Assembly: GCA_028117185.1 (NCBI GenBank)
Contig: JAOHHD010000035.1
Coordinates: 1 to 9,171, forward strand
Source: Luminiphilus sp.
Lineage (GTDB): Bacteria; Pseudomonadota; Gammaproteobacteria; Pseudomonadales; Halieaceae
Reading direction: 5' to 3'
Length of the DNA: 9,171 bases
Shown piece by piece: positions 1 through 7,132 of this stretch. The position numbers were made by a program, and so were the translations under genes. Position 1 is the stretch's first letter; each line of letters begins with the position of its first letter. Under the pieces are notes generated by a model. It was not told the origin of the DNA. It saw nothing but the letters and a program-made list of their open reading frames with translations, and did not search any database.

Positions 1-223
1 CTTGGGCGACCGTTGCACGATTGAGGCAGGACTCTTTGTCACTGCTGGTACCAAAGTCAGTCTGTTAGATGAGTCAGGGGACGTGGTCGATACAGTGCCC
101 GCGCGCGCGTTGGCTGGCCGTTCCGATCTGTTGTTTCGGCGCCATTCAACCACGGGCTCCGTGCAATGCCTGACCAATCAATCTGCCATTGCGTTAAACG
201 AGATGTTGCATGTCAATAATTGA
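1..223 (+). CDS. dapD: 2,3,4,5-tetrahydropyridine-2,6-dicarboxylate N-succinyltransferase, C-terminal part
   Basis: Cytoplasmic enzyme that succinylates tetrahydrodipicolinate using succinyl-CoA, in the succinylase branch of lysine/diaminopimelate synthesis. Only the last 73 residues or so are present; the gene enters from the left edge, with its first whole codon at base 2. The visible part has the end of the hexapeptide left-handed beta-helix (GDRCTIEAG, then VTAGTKV) and the characteristic tail with [11 protein letters not shown] and [13 protein letters not shown]. This tail resembles the longer Pseudomonas-type DapD more than the E. coli type. The TTG at base 2 is an internal codon, not a start. 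The stop TGA (221-223) lies inside dapE, a 14-base overlap, so the two are almost certainly co-transcribed. Identification is by remembered family pattern and is strong despite truncation. Confidence 0.93.
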   Translation, partial: LGDRCTIEAGLFVTAGTKVSLLDESGDVVDTVPARALAGRSDLLFRRHSTTGSVQCLTNQSAIALNEMLHVNN

Positions 224-1361
224 CCCTAAAGACGCGACACTCGCTCTGACAAGAGCGTTAATAGAACGTCCATCCGTCACACCTGAGGATGCGGGCTGCC
301 AGCAATTAATGATGGATCGACTCAGCGCGGTAGGCTTTACTTGCGAACCCATGCGATTTGCTGAAGTGGATAACTTCTGGGCAACGCGAGGTGAGGGAGG
401 CCCCCTGCTCGTCTTCGCTGGACATACTGACGTCGTGCCCCCCGGCGATCAGTCTGCGTGGCAATCGGACCCCTTTAAGGCAACCGAGACAGGAACCGAC
501 TTGGTCGGTCGTGGCGCTGCCGACATGAAGGCCAGTTTGGCGGCGATGGTCGTCGCCTGCGAGTGCTTTGTCGCCGAACATCCCAATCACAGCGGCCGAA
601 TCGGCTTCTTAATCACATCAGATGAGGAAGGGCCAGCCAAAAACGGGACCATCAAAGTGGTCGACGCACTGACCGAGCGGGGCGAGCACATCGACTGGTG
701 TATCGTCGGAGAGCCGTCTAGCACACAACAACTCGGCGACCTCGTTAAGAATGGAAGAAGAGGATCCCTAAACGGGACTCTTGTCATTCGCGGCACTCAA
801 GGGCACATTGCCTACCCGCACTTAGCGGATAATCCGATACACCGGGCACTGCCAGCATTGCATGCATTGGCGACCGAGCAATGGGATAACGGCAATACGT
901 TTTTCGATCCTACTGCCTTGCAAATTTCAACGGTCAGAGCAGGGCATGGCGTCACTAACGTGATCCCAGCTAGCATCGAGGTCCTCTTTAATCTGCGATT
1001 TAGCACCGAGATCAGCGTCGACGACATTAAGACTCGATGCGAATCGATTCTTCAACAACACGGATTGCACTACGACCTGACGTGGTCGCTGAGTGGTGCG
1101 CCATTCCTGACCGAGCCGGGCGCATTACTGAATGCAATCAAAGACAGTATTCAGGCAATCACCGGGCTTGATCCCGAGGTCTCGACCGGAGGGGGCACGT
1201 CTGACGGCCGATTCATCGCACCAACAGGCGCGCAGGTGGTCGAATTGGGCCACATCAATAGCACCATCCACCAGTGCAATGAGCGCGTCAGTATGGCGGA
1301 TATCCCAACACTCACTGCCATTTATCTAGCAATACTGAAACGGCTCTTACCGGCTGAGTGA
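210..1361 (+). CDS. dapE: succinyl-diaminopimelate desuccinylase
   Basis: Di-zinc M20-family hydrolase that converts N-succinyl-LL-diaminopimelate to LL-diaminopimelate and succinate, after the DapD and DapC steps of the lysine/peptidoglycan pathway. Its 383 residues match the usual length of about 375-380. Metal and catalytic residues are in place: H72 in GHTDVV with D74, D105 in GRGAADMK, the pair E139/E140 in [13 protein letters not shown]168 in VGEPSS, and H354 near [10 protein letters not shown]. The inserted dimerisation domain lies roughly between residues 180 and 295, with the GGGTSDGRF stretch after it. The ATG at 210 overlaps the end of dapD by 14 bases, and only a weak GAG-type ribosome site precedes it, so translation is probably coupled to dapD. 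The gene ends 5 bases from the stop of the convergent unknown gene. No hairpin terminator is evident in that gap. Confidence 0.97.
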   Translation: MSIIDPKDATLALTRALIERPSVTPEDAGCQQLMMDRLSAVGFTCEPMRFAEVDNFWATRGEGGPLLVFAGHTDVVPPGDQSAWQSDPFKATETGTDLVGRGAADMKASLAAMVVACECFVAEHPNHSGRIGFLITSDEEGPAKNGTIKVVDALTERGEHIDWCIVGEPSSTQQLGDLVKNGRRGSLNGTLVIRGTQGHIAYPHLADNPIHRALPALHALATEQWDNGNTFFDPTALQISTVRAGHGVTNVIPASIEVLFNLRFSTEISVDDIKTRCESILQQHGLHYDLTWSLSGAPFLTEPGALLNAIKDSIQAITGLDPEVSTGGGTSDGRFIAPTGAQVVELGHINSTIHQCNERVSMADIPTLTAIYLAILKRLLPAE

Positions 1362-1366
1362 CCGCG

Positions 1367-2032
1367 CTAACACTTCCTAACGGCTCGCTCGCTCAGCCAC
1401 TCCGCCGAGTGCATCACATTGAGCTGCAGGCGCTGGTCCAGCCAACTTGATTGCTCGACATGGACCCATGTTTCCGTCAACGCCTGGAGTCCGGCACCTA
1501 ACGCGGTGCGGGCTGCCATTGTCTGGGACAAGATCGTCATACCGATACTCTCTGGTGGCGACATTACCGCCCTCGCAGCGGCTGAGCTCATAGCGATCCG
1601 CTCAATAAAACCTCTGGCGTGATCCAAAGTCACTTCTAACGGTACTGCTAACGGCGCTTCCAACGGCGCTTTTGATGGCGCTTCGCGTGACACGGCATGA
1701 TGTGCTGCATCCCAAGGCGGTAGTACCAGTATCACCTCCTCAACAGGACTACGCTGTCGCACCAGATCAGACAACAAACCAGCTCCAATAATGGTGCTCG
1801 CATCGGCGTCATGCCACTCGGGTTCGAGATCACCGGGTTCGGGATCACCGGGTTCGAGATCACCGGGTTCGGCAGCGACCAGTTGCTCGTTGACCGCTGT
1901 CCTGAGGTTCTGTAATGCCGCGAGCCGCCCGCAAAAAACCTGTCGACTGCGGCGATGGGACCCAACGGCGCCCACCGCAATATCGGTGGCGAGATATTCA
2001 ATGCCGATCCAGATGCAACTCGCTATTGCCAA
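1367..2032 (-). CDS. hypothetical membrane-anchored protein with EPGDL and APLE repeats
   Basis: Not recognised. The 221-residue frame starts at TTG, chosen because a clean AGGAG lies 8 bases upstream (2041-2045) and an in-frame stop lies just beyond it (2051-2053). Residues 3-24 are hydrophobic and look like an uncleaved N-terminal anchor. Next come a basic SHRRSR stretch and a Leu/Ala-rich, possibly coiled-coil, segment (35-52). An acidic Pro/Gly repeat (EPGDL, EPGDP, EPGDL; 55-72) follows, then a middle part with ILVLPPWD. A four-residue repeat (EAPS, KAPL, EAPL, AVPL; 118-133) precedes an Ala-rich C-terminus ending in RKC. A single anchor plus an extracytoplasmic body recalls the topology of secretion or pilus assembly proteins such as GspM or PilO, but no motif supports that. 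It lies 115 bases downstream of rsmJ on the same strand. Being real rests on frame length, the ribosome site and repeats that keep frame. Confidence 0.6.
   Translation of the reverse strand: MAIASCIWIGIEYLATDIAVGAVGSHRRSRQVFCGRLAALQNLRTAVNEQLVAAEPGDLEPGDPEPGDLEPEWHDADASTIIGAGLLSDLVRQRSPVEEVILVLPPWDAAHHAVSREAPSKAPLEAPLAVPLEVTLDHARGFIERIAMSSAAARAVMSPPESIGMTILSQTMAARTALGAGLQALTETWVHVEQSSWLDQRLQLNVMHSAEWLSERAVRKC
1634..1681 (-). repeat. 12-bp degenerate tandem repeat inside the unknown gene
   Basis: Four 12-base units (1634-1645, 1646-1657, 1658-1669, 1670-1681), each sharing most of the pattern ttctaacggcgc on the plus strand. They encode the four-residue series EAPS, KAPL, EAPL, AVPL in the minus-strand protein. 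The unit length again preserves frame, and the differences between copies suggest an older expansion than the 15-base repeat. Confidence 0.75.
1819..1873 (-). repeat. 15-bp tandem repeat inside the unknown gene
   Basis: Three full 15-base units (1819-1833, 1834-1848, 1849-1863) and a partial fourth. The middle unit differs by one base (gag to ggg on the plus strand). Because 15 is a multiple of three, the copies keep the minus-strand frame and encode EPGDL, EPGDP, EPGDL. Copy number could change without breaking the gene. Confidence 0.9.
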
Positions 2033-2040
2033 CGCTACCG

Positions 2041-2045
2041 CTCCT
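2041..2045 (-). promoter_or_regulatory. ribosome binding site deciding a TTG start
   Basis: On the minus strand this reads AGGAG, 8 bases before TTG at 2032. No ATG or GTG lies in frame between the upstream stop (2051-2053) and that TTG, so this site is the main reason for placing the start of the unknown 221-residue protein there. Confidence 0.6.
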
Positions 2046-2147
2046 ATCCACTACTACTCTTAACCGCTCTATTCAACACGTGCCGTTACCCGCACTATCT
2101 ACTGCAACTCTCGCATTGCTGTGGCTGCGCTGCGGCTACTGTTTCGC

Positions 2148-2930
2148 TCAACCGCTAGGCGAGCTACGCACAAACACATCGAATCTCACTGACTTGCCCG
2201 ACAGCGTAAACGACGCTTTTCGCTTACCCAGCACCGGCGCCTTTAGAGGGCGTTTCACCACAATACGATCAACAGCTTGCTGCCAAGCCCAGGTCATTAG
2301 CGACTCTCCCCCATCATGAGGCGCGGATAAATACTGCAACATCATCGCCTCCTTCTTCACCGCAGCAGCCTTTTTCCGCTCCGGAAACATGGGATCAATA
2401 TAAATCACGGTAGCGCCATCCAGCGACTGCGCTTCGCTATTGCCGGCCTGAACCGTCATTCGCTCAGCCGCATCACGAACAGCGTCATAGCGGCTCACTT
2501 GGGCACACATGATCGCATCTTGTAAAAGCCAAGCCAGCACGGGTGTCTTTTCACAAAGCGTTACCCGGCAACCTAAATCAGCGAGCACAAAGGCATCTCG
2601 CCCTAAGCCACCCGTGGCATCGAATACGACAGGATATCGATCATTTTTGACACCGACAGCGCGGCCCAAGAGCTCATTTTGACCGCCGTGACGTCGATGC
2701 AACATGACCGCTGAATCGTATCGTATCGACACTTTTAGTCCTGCTGTTTCTAACCACGCGCTTGTTTCACCTACGGTGAGCTCAATATCGTCTGTTCTCA
2801 GTACTGGGTTATAAGGCAATGCCAATTGTGCCGCCGTCGCTTGAGCGCGCACTGGTGATTCGCCGGGCACCGGCCTCACGACAACCTGTCTCGCTGTGCG
2901 GTCTGAAAGCTGAGGGGGGGTAATTTGCAT
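2148..2930 (-). CDS. rsmJ: 16S rRNA (guanine-N2)-methyltransferase RsmJ
   Basis: SAM-dependent methyltransferase of the RsmJ/YhiQ family; in E. coli the family methylates G1516 of 16S rRNA on the small subunit. Its 260 residues match the usual length of about 250. Visible family marks are the substrate-side stretch MLHRRHGG (76-83), the SAM-binding motif DATGGLGRDAF (104-114), the acidic end of the next strand around E127, the catalytic-type motif DPMFPERKK (179-187) followed by VKKE, and VVKRP (224-228). A GKSVRFDVF tail ends the protein. The start ATG (2928-2930) gives a normal N-terminus but has no clear ribosome site. It is transcribed divergently from the LRR lipoprotein gene with only about 50 bases between starts, so their promoters must overlap. 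Confidence 0.95.
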   Translation of the reverse strand: MQITPPQLSDRTARQVVVRPVPGESPVRAQATAAQLALPYNPVLRTDDIELTVGETSAWLETAGLKVSIRYDSAVMLHRRHGGQNELLGRAVGVKNDRYPVVFDATGGLGRDAFVLADLGCRVTLCEKTPVLAWLLQDAIMCAQVSRYDAVRDAAERMTVQAGNSEAQSLDGATVIYIDPMFPERKKAAAVKKEAMMLQYLSAPHDGGESLMTWAWQQAVDRIVVKRPLKAPVLGKRKASFTLSGKSVRFDVFVRSSPSG

Positions 2931-2979
2931 TCAAAGAGGGGCCATGCTTGACTAATCGCCCGTGTATCTTAATCGTTAT

Positions 2980-3513
2980 ATGACCTCACTAAGTATCGTT
3001 TTTAGCCATCGGCCTCTCTGTCTGCAGGCGGCGATTCTCTTGTGGCTACCCGGCTGCGAGACACTGGATCGCTATGACATCATGATGAATGATGTGCCCG
3101 TTTACCAAGCGGCCTCGGTCGCGACGGTTTCTGGCGTCGAAGACAATGCGTTAGCACAGTGTCTGCAACAAACCCTCAACGATGCCAAAGCGACCTCGTT
3201 TGTCGCCTTAACCTCTCTTAATTGCAGCCATGGGGGAATTACAACGCTGGCAGGGCTAGCGCAATTTACGGGGCTCAAATCATTAAAGCTCAGCGGTAAT
3301 CAAATCCGCAATCTCATGGTGCTGGAAAGGCTCGTCGAGCTCGAAGCGCTTTGGCTAGATGACAATACAGTAATAGATCCGATCCCCGTGTTACGCATGC
3401 CCAAGATTCGTCAACTTGATCTGTCTGGTAACGTGTCATTACAGTGCCCTGCCCCAACTGAAATGCGCCCGCAACTTGTCATCACCCTTCCGGAGCACTG
3501 TCGACCTTCATGA
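2980..3513 (+). CDS. small leucine-rich-repeat lipoprotein
   Basis: Predicted 177-residue exported lipoprotein. The N-terminus has a basic/His region, a hydrophobic core (LQAAILLWL) and a lipobox-like LPGC with the acylated Cys at residue 26; Pro at -2 is unusual. A variable region follows, then at least three consecutive 22-residue leucine-rich repeats of SDS22/internalin type: LTSLNCS, LKSLKLSGNQI, LEALWLDDNTV, and a fourth start IRQLDLSGN. Such repeats usually form a curved protein-binding surface; the ligand cannot be inferred. A Cys pair near the C-terminus may cap the fold. The start is uncertain: ATG at 2980 gives a compact signal peptide, while an in-frame GTG at 2962 adds six residues. 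Neither has a ribosome site. The stop overlaps the next gene's start (ATGA, 3510-3513), so it is coupled to the acyltransferase. Confidence 0.82.
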   Translation: MTSLSIVFSHRPLCLQAAILLWLPGCETLDRYDIMMNDVPVYQAASVATVSGVEDNALAQCLQQTLNDAKATSFVALTSLNCSHGGITTLAGLAQFTGLKSLKLSGNQIRNLMVLERLVELEALWLDDNTVIDPIPVLRMPKIRQLDLSGNVSLQCPAPTEMRPQLVITLPEHCRPS

Positions 3514-4373
3514 CGTATTGGCTCTACAGAGCACTCGCGCTGCTGCCACTGCCGATGAAATATGGCTTGTCGAGTTTAGCCGCATTTTTACTGGGTACCG
3601 TTTTCCGATACCGCGCCGGCGTTGTGGCTAAGAATTTACATAACGCCTTCCCAGAGCAAAATGCTGAGTGGCGCAAAGCGGTAGCCCAGCGTTTTTATCA
3701 ACAATTTACCGATGTCACGATGGAGATCCTGCATACGTCACGCATGAGCCTTGATGATTTCGCAAGAAGAGTCACACTAGAAGGGGTCGATGAGTTAAAC
3801 CGTCTCTCTGACAATCAAACTCGGTCCGTCATCGTGTTAACCATTCATCAAGGCAATTGGGAATGGATGATGCACGCAGCCAATGCCTATACCGGGATGG
3901 CTATCGACCCCGTCTACCGACGTCTTCATAGTGCGGGTGCCGATCGTTTCGCTTACGAAACGAGGAGTCAGTTTGGTGGACAACCTATTCTCATGGAGAA
4001 AGTAGCGAGAAATGTTCTAAAACATCGCAGGCGCTGCCGCGCGCTGGTGCTCGTAGCCGACCAATCGCCAGGGCAACGCGATAACGTCTACTGGACAAAA
4101 TGGCTTAATCAACCAACGGCTTTTTTTACGGGACCGGCGACTATCGCCCAACTCACTAAATTCCCCGTCATGTTTGCGCGCTGTCGACGGGCGTCGCGCG
4201 GGCATTATCACCTGCAGCTCCTGCCGATAGTTGAAGCGCCTGGGGAGGCAACGCCCGAGGAGATCATCGAAGCCTACGCGCGCGTCTCAGAGGAATCGAT
4301 CCGAGAGGAACCCGAGAGCTTTTTGTGGTCCAACCGCCGCTGGAAACATCAACCGCCTGACGACTTCGCCTGA
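3510..4373 (+). CDS. LpxL/HtrB-family lysophospholipid acyltransferase
   Basis: Inner-membrane acyltransferase of the late lipid A acyltransferase family, 287 residues (family usually about 290-310). An N-terminal hydrophobic anchor spans roughly residues 6-31. The catalytic H(X4)D/E motif is present as IHQGNWEW, with H113 and E118. Other family marks are NLHNAFPE (42-49), DPVYRR (133-138), VADQSP (182-187), FFTGPATIAQ (205-214) and the C-terminal WSNRRWKH (273-280). The family transfers acyl chains from acyl-ACP to lipid A precursors, but distant members act on other lipids, so the exact substrate (lipid A, ornithine lipid or another) is not settled from sequence. It starts inside the stop of the LRR lipoprotein gene, implying translational coupling. 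It ends 17 bases from the convergent MBL-fold gene, with no visible terminator in the gap. Confidence 0.9.
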   Translation: MTYWLYRALALLPLPMKYGLSSLAAFLLGTVFRYRAGVVAKNLHNAFPEQNAEWRKAVAQRFYQQFTDVTMEILHTSRMSLDDFARRVTLEGVDELNRLSDNQTRSVIVLTIHQGNWEWMMHAANAYTGMAIDPVYRRLHSAGADRFAYETRSQFGGQPILMEKVARNVLKHRRRCRALVLVADQSPGQRDNVYWTKWLNQPTAFFTGPATIAQLTKFPVMFARCRRASRGHYHLQLLPIVEAPGEATPEEIIEAYARVSEESIREEPESFLWSNRRWKHQPPDDFA

Positions 4374-4390
4374 CACCCGCGCGCTGAAGG

Positions 4391-5188
4391 CTACGCGTTG
4401 ACAGCCGTCTCGGGCACAGGATTAACGCCAGCGATATCAAACCACGCAAAGCCGCTTTCTTGCGTCGCATGAACAATCGTACAGTGCTCTCGATCGGACC
4501 AGTCCGCTAGCATTGCATCAGCCAGCTCTGGGCGATTATTTTGCTGACTCAGATGAGCAACAAATAATAATCTAAGGTTGGTGGTATCAGCACAATCGAG
4601 AAACTGCCTTGCTTGGGCATTCGCTAGGTGACCAAAATCACCCCCAACTCGGGTTTTGATCGAGCGCGGATAGGGGCCTCGCATCAACATATCAGGATCA
4701 TGATTGAACTCTAAAACGAGGGCGTCACACTGCGCAAAAGCCTGGAGCACGTGAGGAGTGATACTGCCCAGATCAGTGAGAATCCCCAATTTTAAATGAT
4801 TATGCTTCAGGCAGTACTGGACTGGTTCGCGCGCATCATGTGGCACGGGCTCCGCCGCTATGTGCAAGTCACCCAGGTCAAAACAGTCACCGGGCCGGAT
4901 GAGTACGCGACGAGTGAGACTCGCAAATTGGCGACTGGATGCAGTACCTGCGGTGAGGAAAACGGGAAGGTCGTAGGCGCGAGACAGTGCGCTGACACCT
5001 CGGCTATGGTCTCCATGCTCATGGGTCACCAAAATCGCGTCAATATCGTTTCCGGCTACGCCCTGCGATGCGAGACGCAGCTCCATCTCTTTGCGGGGCA
5101 AACCGCAGTCTATCAGCACGAGCGTTTCACCCGTGTCGACCAACGTCGCGTTCCCTTTGCTACCGCTGCCGAGGGACGCGATCCGCAT
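4391..5188 (-). CDS. MBL-fold metallohydrolase, YycJ/WalJ-like
   Basis: Predicted cytoplasmic metallo-beta-lactamase-fold hydrolase, 265 residues, no signal peptide. It opens with the family signature SLGSGSKGNATLV (5-17). The metal-binding motif THEHGDH is at 55-61, with further likely ligands H117 (PVPHDA), D139 (ILTDLG) and H212 (VAHLSQQNN); LEFNHD (159-164) is also typical of this subgroup. The Bacillus relative YycJ/WalJ has been linked to DNA repair and cell-wall control, with nuclease-like properties; the role in gammaproteobacteria is not established. Its start ATG shares one base with the bamC stop (TAATG at 5190-5186), so it is the third gene of the dapA-bamC operon. The same order is known in pseudomonads. 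A purine-rich GAGAGG (5201-5206) lies 12 bases upstream, a loose ribosome site. Confidence 0.88.
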   Translation of the reverse strand: MRIASLGSGSKGNATLVDTGETLVLIDCGLPRKEMELRLASQGVAGNDIDAILVTHEHGDHSRGVSALSRAYDLPVFLTAGTASSRQFASLTRRVLIRPGDCFDLGDLHIAAEPVPHDAREPVQYCLKHNHLKLGILTDLGSITPHVLQAFAQCDALVLEFNHDPDMLMRGPYPRSIKTRVGGDFGHLANAQARQFLDCADTTNLRLLFVAHLSQQNNRPELADAMLADWSDREHCTIVHATQESGFAWFDIAGVNPVPETAVNA

Positions 5189-6219
5189 TAAGTGATATTT
5201 CCTCTCAGGATCGTGAGTAATGCTTGCTGGTCTCGGCGATCGACCTCCTCTCCCTCAGGTCCATGCAATGTGATTAACACCGCATCTTCATCGATACGAT
5301 CAAGCCTTATTTGGTATCGATGACCTGCCAAAGGATGATCTTCTTCTCCACCCCATAGCCAATCAAACCAGCCACTCTCGTCTTCGTCCTCAGGTCCAAT
5401 AAACGTGACATAAAGAATCCCCTGACTTCGATCTCGATCGTCGATCGCAAAATCAGCGTCAGCTGTTCCTTTAATCACCGACGCCCATGCTCTATCAAAT
5501 GGGAGCTGGAGTCGGATCCGCGTTGCTTCCTCAGTATCCTCGAGCGCAATACGTCCTGAATCGCTCATCGCACGATCTGCCATCATCGAGATTGGTGCAG
5601 CGTCCGCGCTATTAGCAAGGTACTGAGCTACATCTTGTAACATCTTGCGCTCGAGGTCTTGATCATCTGATTGCTCAGGCCAGCTCAGCTCTTCAACGCC
5701 TCTATCTTGCTGTAAAACGTGAAGTTCGGAGGTATTGCGTTGAACGCCAGTGTCGACACGAAACCGAAACCTTACCGCCAGCTCTCGGTCCTCCAATTTA
5801 AACCACTGACTATCAATGAGTCCCGCCTCAGCATCGACCGACGATACGCCGATAGCGCTGGTCGTGAGAAAAGCTCTGACCTGCGGCCACAATTTTCCCG
5901 GCGCAACGTTGACCAAGGCCCAACGCTCATCAGACAGGCTCTGTATGCGAACAGCATCGGCCTGGTTATTTGCTGTCAGTGGCGTCGGTCGAGGGGTTTC
6001 AAATTGCGTGGCCAGCTGAGCACTTTCCGTCACTACCGGCACCGGATAATCAGGCTGTATCGATTCGGCGGATAAATTGGGGGGCACGTCAATGGGTGTC
6101 AGCTCTGGCGCAGTCTGGTAACGGCTGGCATTGTCTGGAAATAATCCATCCTCGCCCAACAGCCAGCTGCATCCTGCCAAAGTGGCCGCGAGAACAATAC
6201 ACAACCCTAATCGAATCAC
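5188..6219 (-). CDS. bamC: outer membrane assembly lipoprotein BamC (NlpB/DapX)
   Basis: Lipoprotein subunit of the BAM complex that inserts beta-barrel proteins into the outer membrane. I place the start at GTG 6219: it overlaps the dapA stop as GTGA, has GGAGGTG 8 bases upstream (6228-6234), and gives an ideal short signal peptide, VIRLGLCIVLAATLAGC, with acylated C17. The frame stays open upstream to 6330, but that would bury the lipobox behind 37 dapA-overlapping residues. The 343 residues follow the family plan: an unstructured Pro-rich N-terminus with the conserved YQTAPELTPIDVPPNL region (34-49), then two helix-grip domains at about 94-206 and 233-341. The second carries an acidic and aromatic insertion (about 275-298, GWFDWLWGGEED), as in pseudomonad BamC. 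It is the middle gene of the dapA-bamC-MBL operon, equivalent to the E. coli dapA-nlpB arrangement. Confidence 0.93.
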   Translation of the reverse strand: MIRLGLCIVLAATLAGCSWLLGEDGLFPDNASRYQTAPELTPIDVPPNLSAESIQPDYPVPVVTESAQLATQFETPRPTPLTANNQADAVRIQSLSDERWALVNVAPGKLWPQVRAFLTTSAIGVSSVDAEAGLIDSQWFKLEDRELAVRFRFRVDTGVQRNTSELHVLQQDRGVEELSWPEQSDDQDLERKMLQDVAQYLANSADAAPISMMADRAMSDSGRIALEDTEEATRIRLQLPFDRAWASVIKGTADADFAIDDRDRSQGILYVTFIGPEDEDESGWFDWLWGGEEDHPLAGHRYQIRLDRIDEDAVLITLHGPEGEEVDRRDQQALLTILRGNIT

Positions 6220-7088
6220 GCGAAATACACCTCCAGTGCGCGCTGCAGTGCAGCATGGTGTCCTGACGATAACGGTGTCAGCGGCAATCTGATGCCCTCG
6301 CTGATCATACCTCGGAATGCCATCGCCCACTTAATTGGGATGGGATTAGATTCAGCAAACAACAAGTGATTCAAGTCGCTCAAGCGTGCGTTGATCGCGG
6401 TGGCAGTCTCCCACTCCCCTGCCAATGCAGATCCACACATCGCCGCCATATCCGGTGCAGCGATATTCGCTGTCACCGATACGTTGCCCCTACCCCCATG
6501 GCGCATCAACTCCAGCGCCGTTGCGTCGTCGCCAGAAAACACGGCAAACCCATCGGGTACGGCGCTAATCAGCTCAGCGCCTCGGGTAACGTCACCAGTG
6601 GCATCTTTCACAGCCACTATGGTGTCGATCTGACTGAGCTTGATTACCGTGTCATTCAACAAATCGCAGCTCGTCCGACCCGGCACGTTGTACAAGATAA
6701 TGGGTAAGTTCACGGCTCGGGCTACCGATTGAAAATGCTGGAACAGCCCATCCTGAGTTGGTTTATTGTAATAGGGCGTTACCGACAGAGAGTAATCAGC
6801 ACCTGCCTCGGCAGCTGCCACGGTCAATTCAATAGCCTCGTGGGTAGAGTTACCGCCGGTCCCCGCCACAACGGGAATTCTGCCACCCGATTGCTCCACC
6901 GCAAAACGAATCAGCTCACAGTGCTCCGGCACCGTTAACGTCGGACTCTCACCAGTCGTCCCGACGACACAAATTGCCGCCGTACCTGATTCGATATGAT
7001 ATTCGATCAATGTCGCCATGGCTGACCAATCAATGGCACCATCAGGGTGCATGGGCGTTACCAACGCAACAATGCTTCCGGTTATCAT
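6216..7088 (-). CDS. dapA: 4-hydroxy-tetrahydrodipicolinate synthase
   Basis: Class I (Schiff-base) aldolase that condenses pyruvate with aspartate semialdehyde, the first committed step of lysine/diaminopimelate synthesis. Its 290 residues equal the normal length (about 292). Catalytic residues fall at the same numbers as in E. coli: T44 and T45 in GTTGES, Y107 in YYNKP, Y133 and R138 in LYNVPGRT, and the Schiff-base lysine K161 in AVKDATGD. The GRGNVSV stretch (199-205) is also typical. The ATG at 7088 has GGAG 7 bases upstream (7096-7099). It leads the operon with bamC (GTGA overlap) and the MBL-fold gene, and is divergent from the DUF3806 gene with only 44 bases between starts, so its promoter probably lies partly within that gene's coding region. 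I see no structured leader resembling a lysine riboswitch. Confidence 0.97.
   Translation of the reverse strand: MITGSIVALVTPMHPDGAIDWSAMATLIEYHIESGTAAICVVGTTGESPTLTVPEHCELIRFAVEQSGGRIPVVAGTGGNSTHEAIELTVAAAEAGADYSLSVTPYYNKPTQDGLFQHFQSVARAVNLPIILYNVPGRTSCDLLNDTVIKLSQIDTIVAVKDATGDVTRGAELISAVPDGFAVFSGDDATALELMRHGGRGNVSVTANIAAPDMAAMCGSALAGEWETATAINARLSDLNHLLFAESNPIPIKWAMAFRGMISEGIRLPLTPLSSGHHAALQRALEVYFA
6228..6234 (-). promoter_or_regulatory. ribosome binding site for bamC inside the end of dapA
   Basis: Reads GGAGGTG on the minus strand within the last codons of dapA, 8 bases before the GTG at 6219. It decides the bamC start and means bamC translation need not depend solely on ribosomes finishing dapA. 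Confidence 0.8.
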
Positions 7089-7118
7089 CGATTCACTCCG
7101 GGGGATGCCTCGGCAAGC

Positions 7119-7123
7119 AAGGA
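7119..7123 (+). promoter_or_regulatory. ribosome binding site for the DUF3806 gene
   Basis: AAGGA 9 bases before the ATG at 7133. It supports this start over the upstream in-frame ATG at 6974, which lies inside dapA on the opposite strand. Confidence 0.65.
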
Positions 7124-7132
7124 CAGAAAAAT

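Noticed and set aside
1915..2319. Plus-strand 134-codon frame
   Set aside because: It overlaps the end of rsmJ and the unknown minus-strand gene, has Arg/Pro/Cys-rich shadow composition and no recognisable motif.
2948..2976. Sigma-70 promoter (TTGACT with AATCGT at 17 bases) before the LRR gene
   Set aside because: The -10 box is poor and a start there would leave almost no room before the ATG at 2980.
4796..5191. Plus-strand 131-codon frame
   Set aside because: It lies entirely within the well-supported MBL-fold gene on the other strand.
6220..6330. Upstream extension of bamC to an earlier start at 6330
   Set aside because: The extension lies in dapA in another frame and would hide the lipobox; GGAGGTG plus GTG at 6219 gives a normal lipoprotein signal.
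6974..7132. Upstream extension of the DUF3806 gene to 6974
   Set aside because: It would run antisense through the start of dapA, and a better ribosome site precedes ATG 7133.
7089..7132. Lysine riboswitch ahead of dapA
   Set aside because: Only 44 bases separate the divergent starts, and no structured leader is visible; a leader would have to lie inside the DUF3806 gene.
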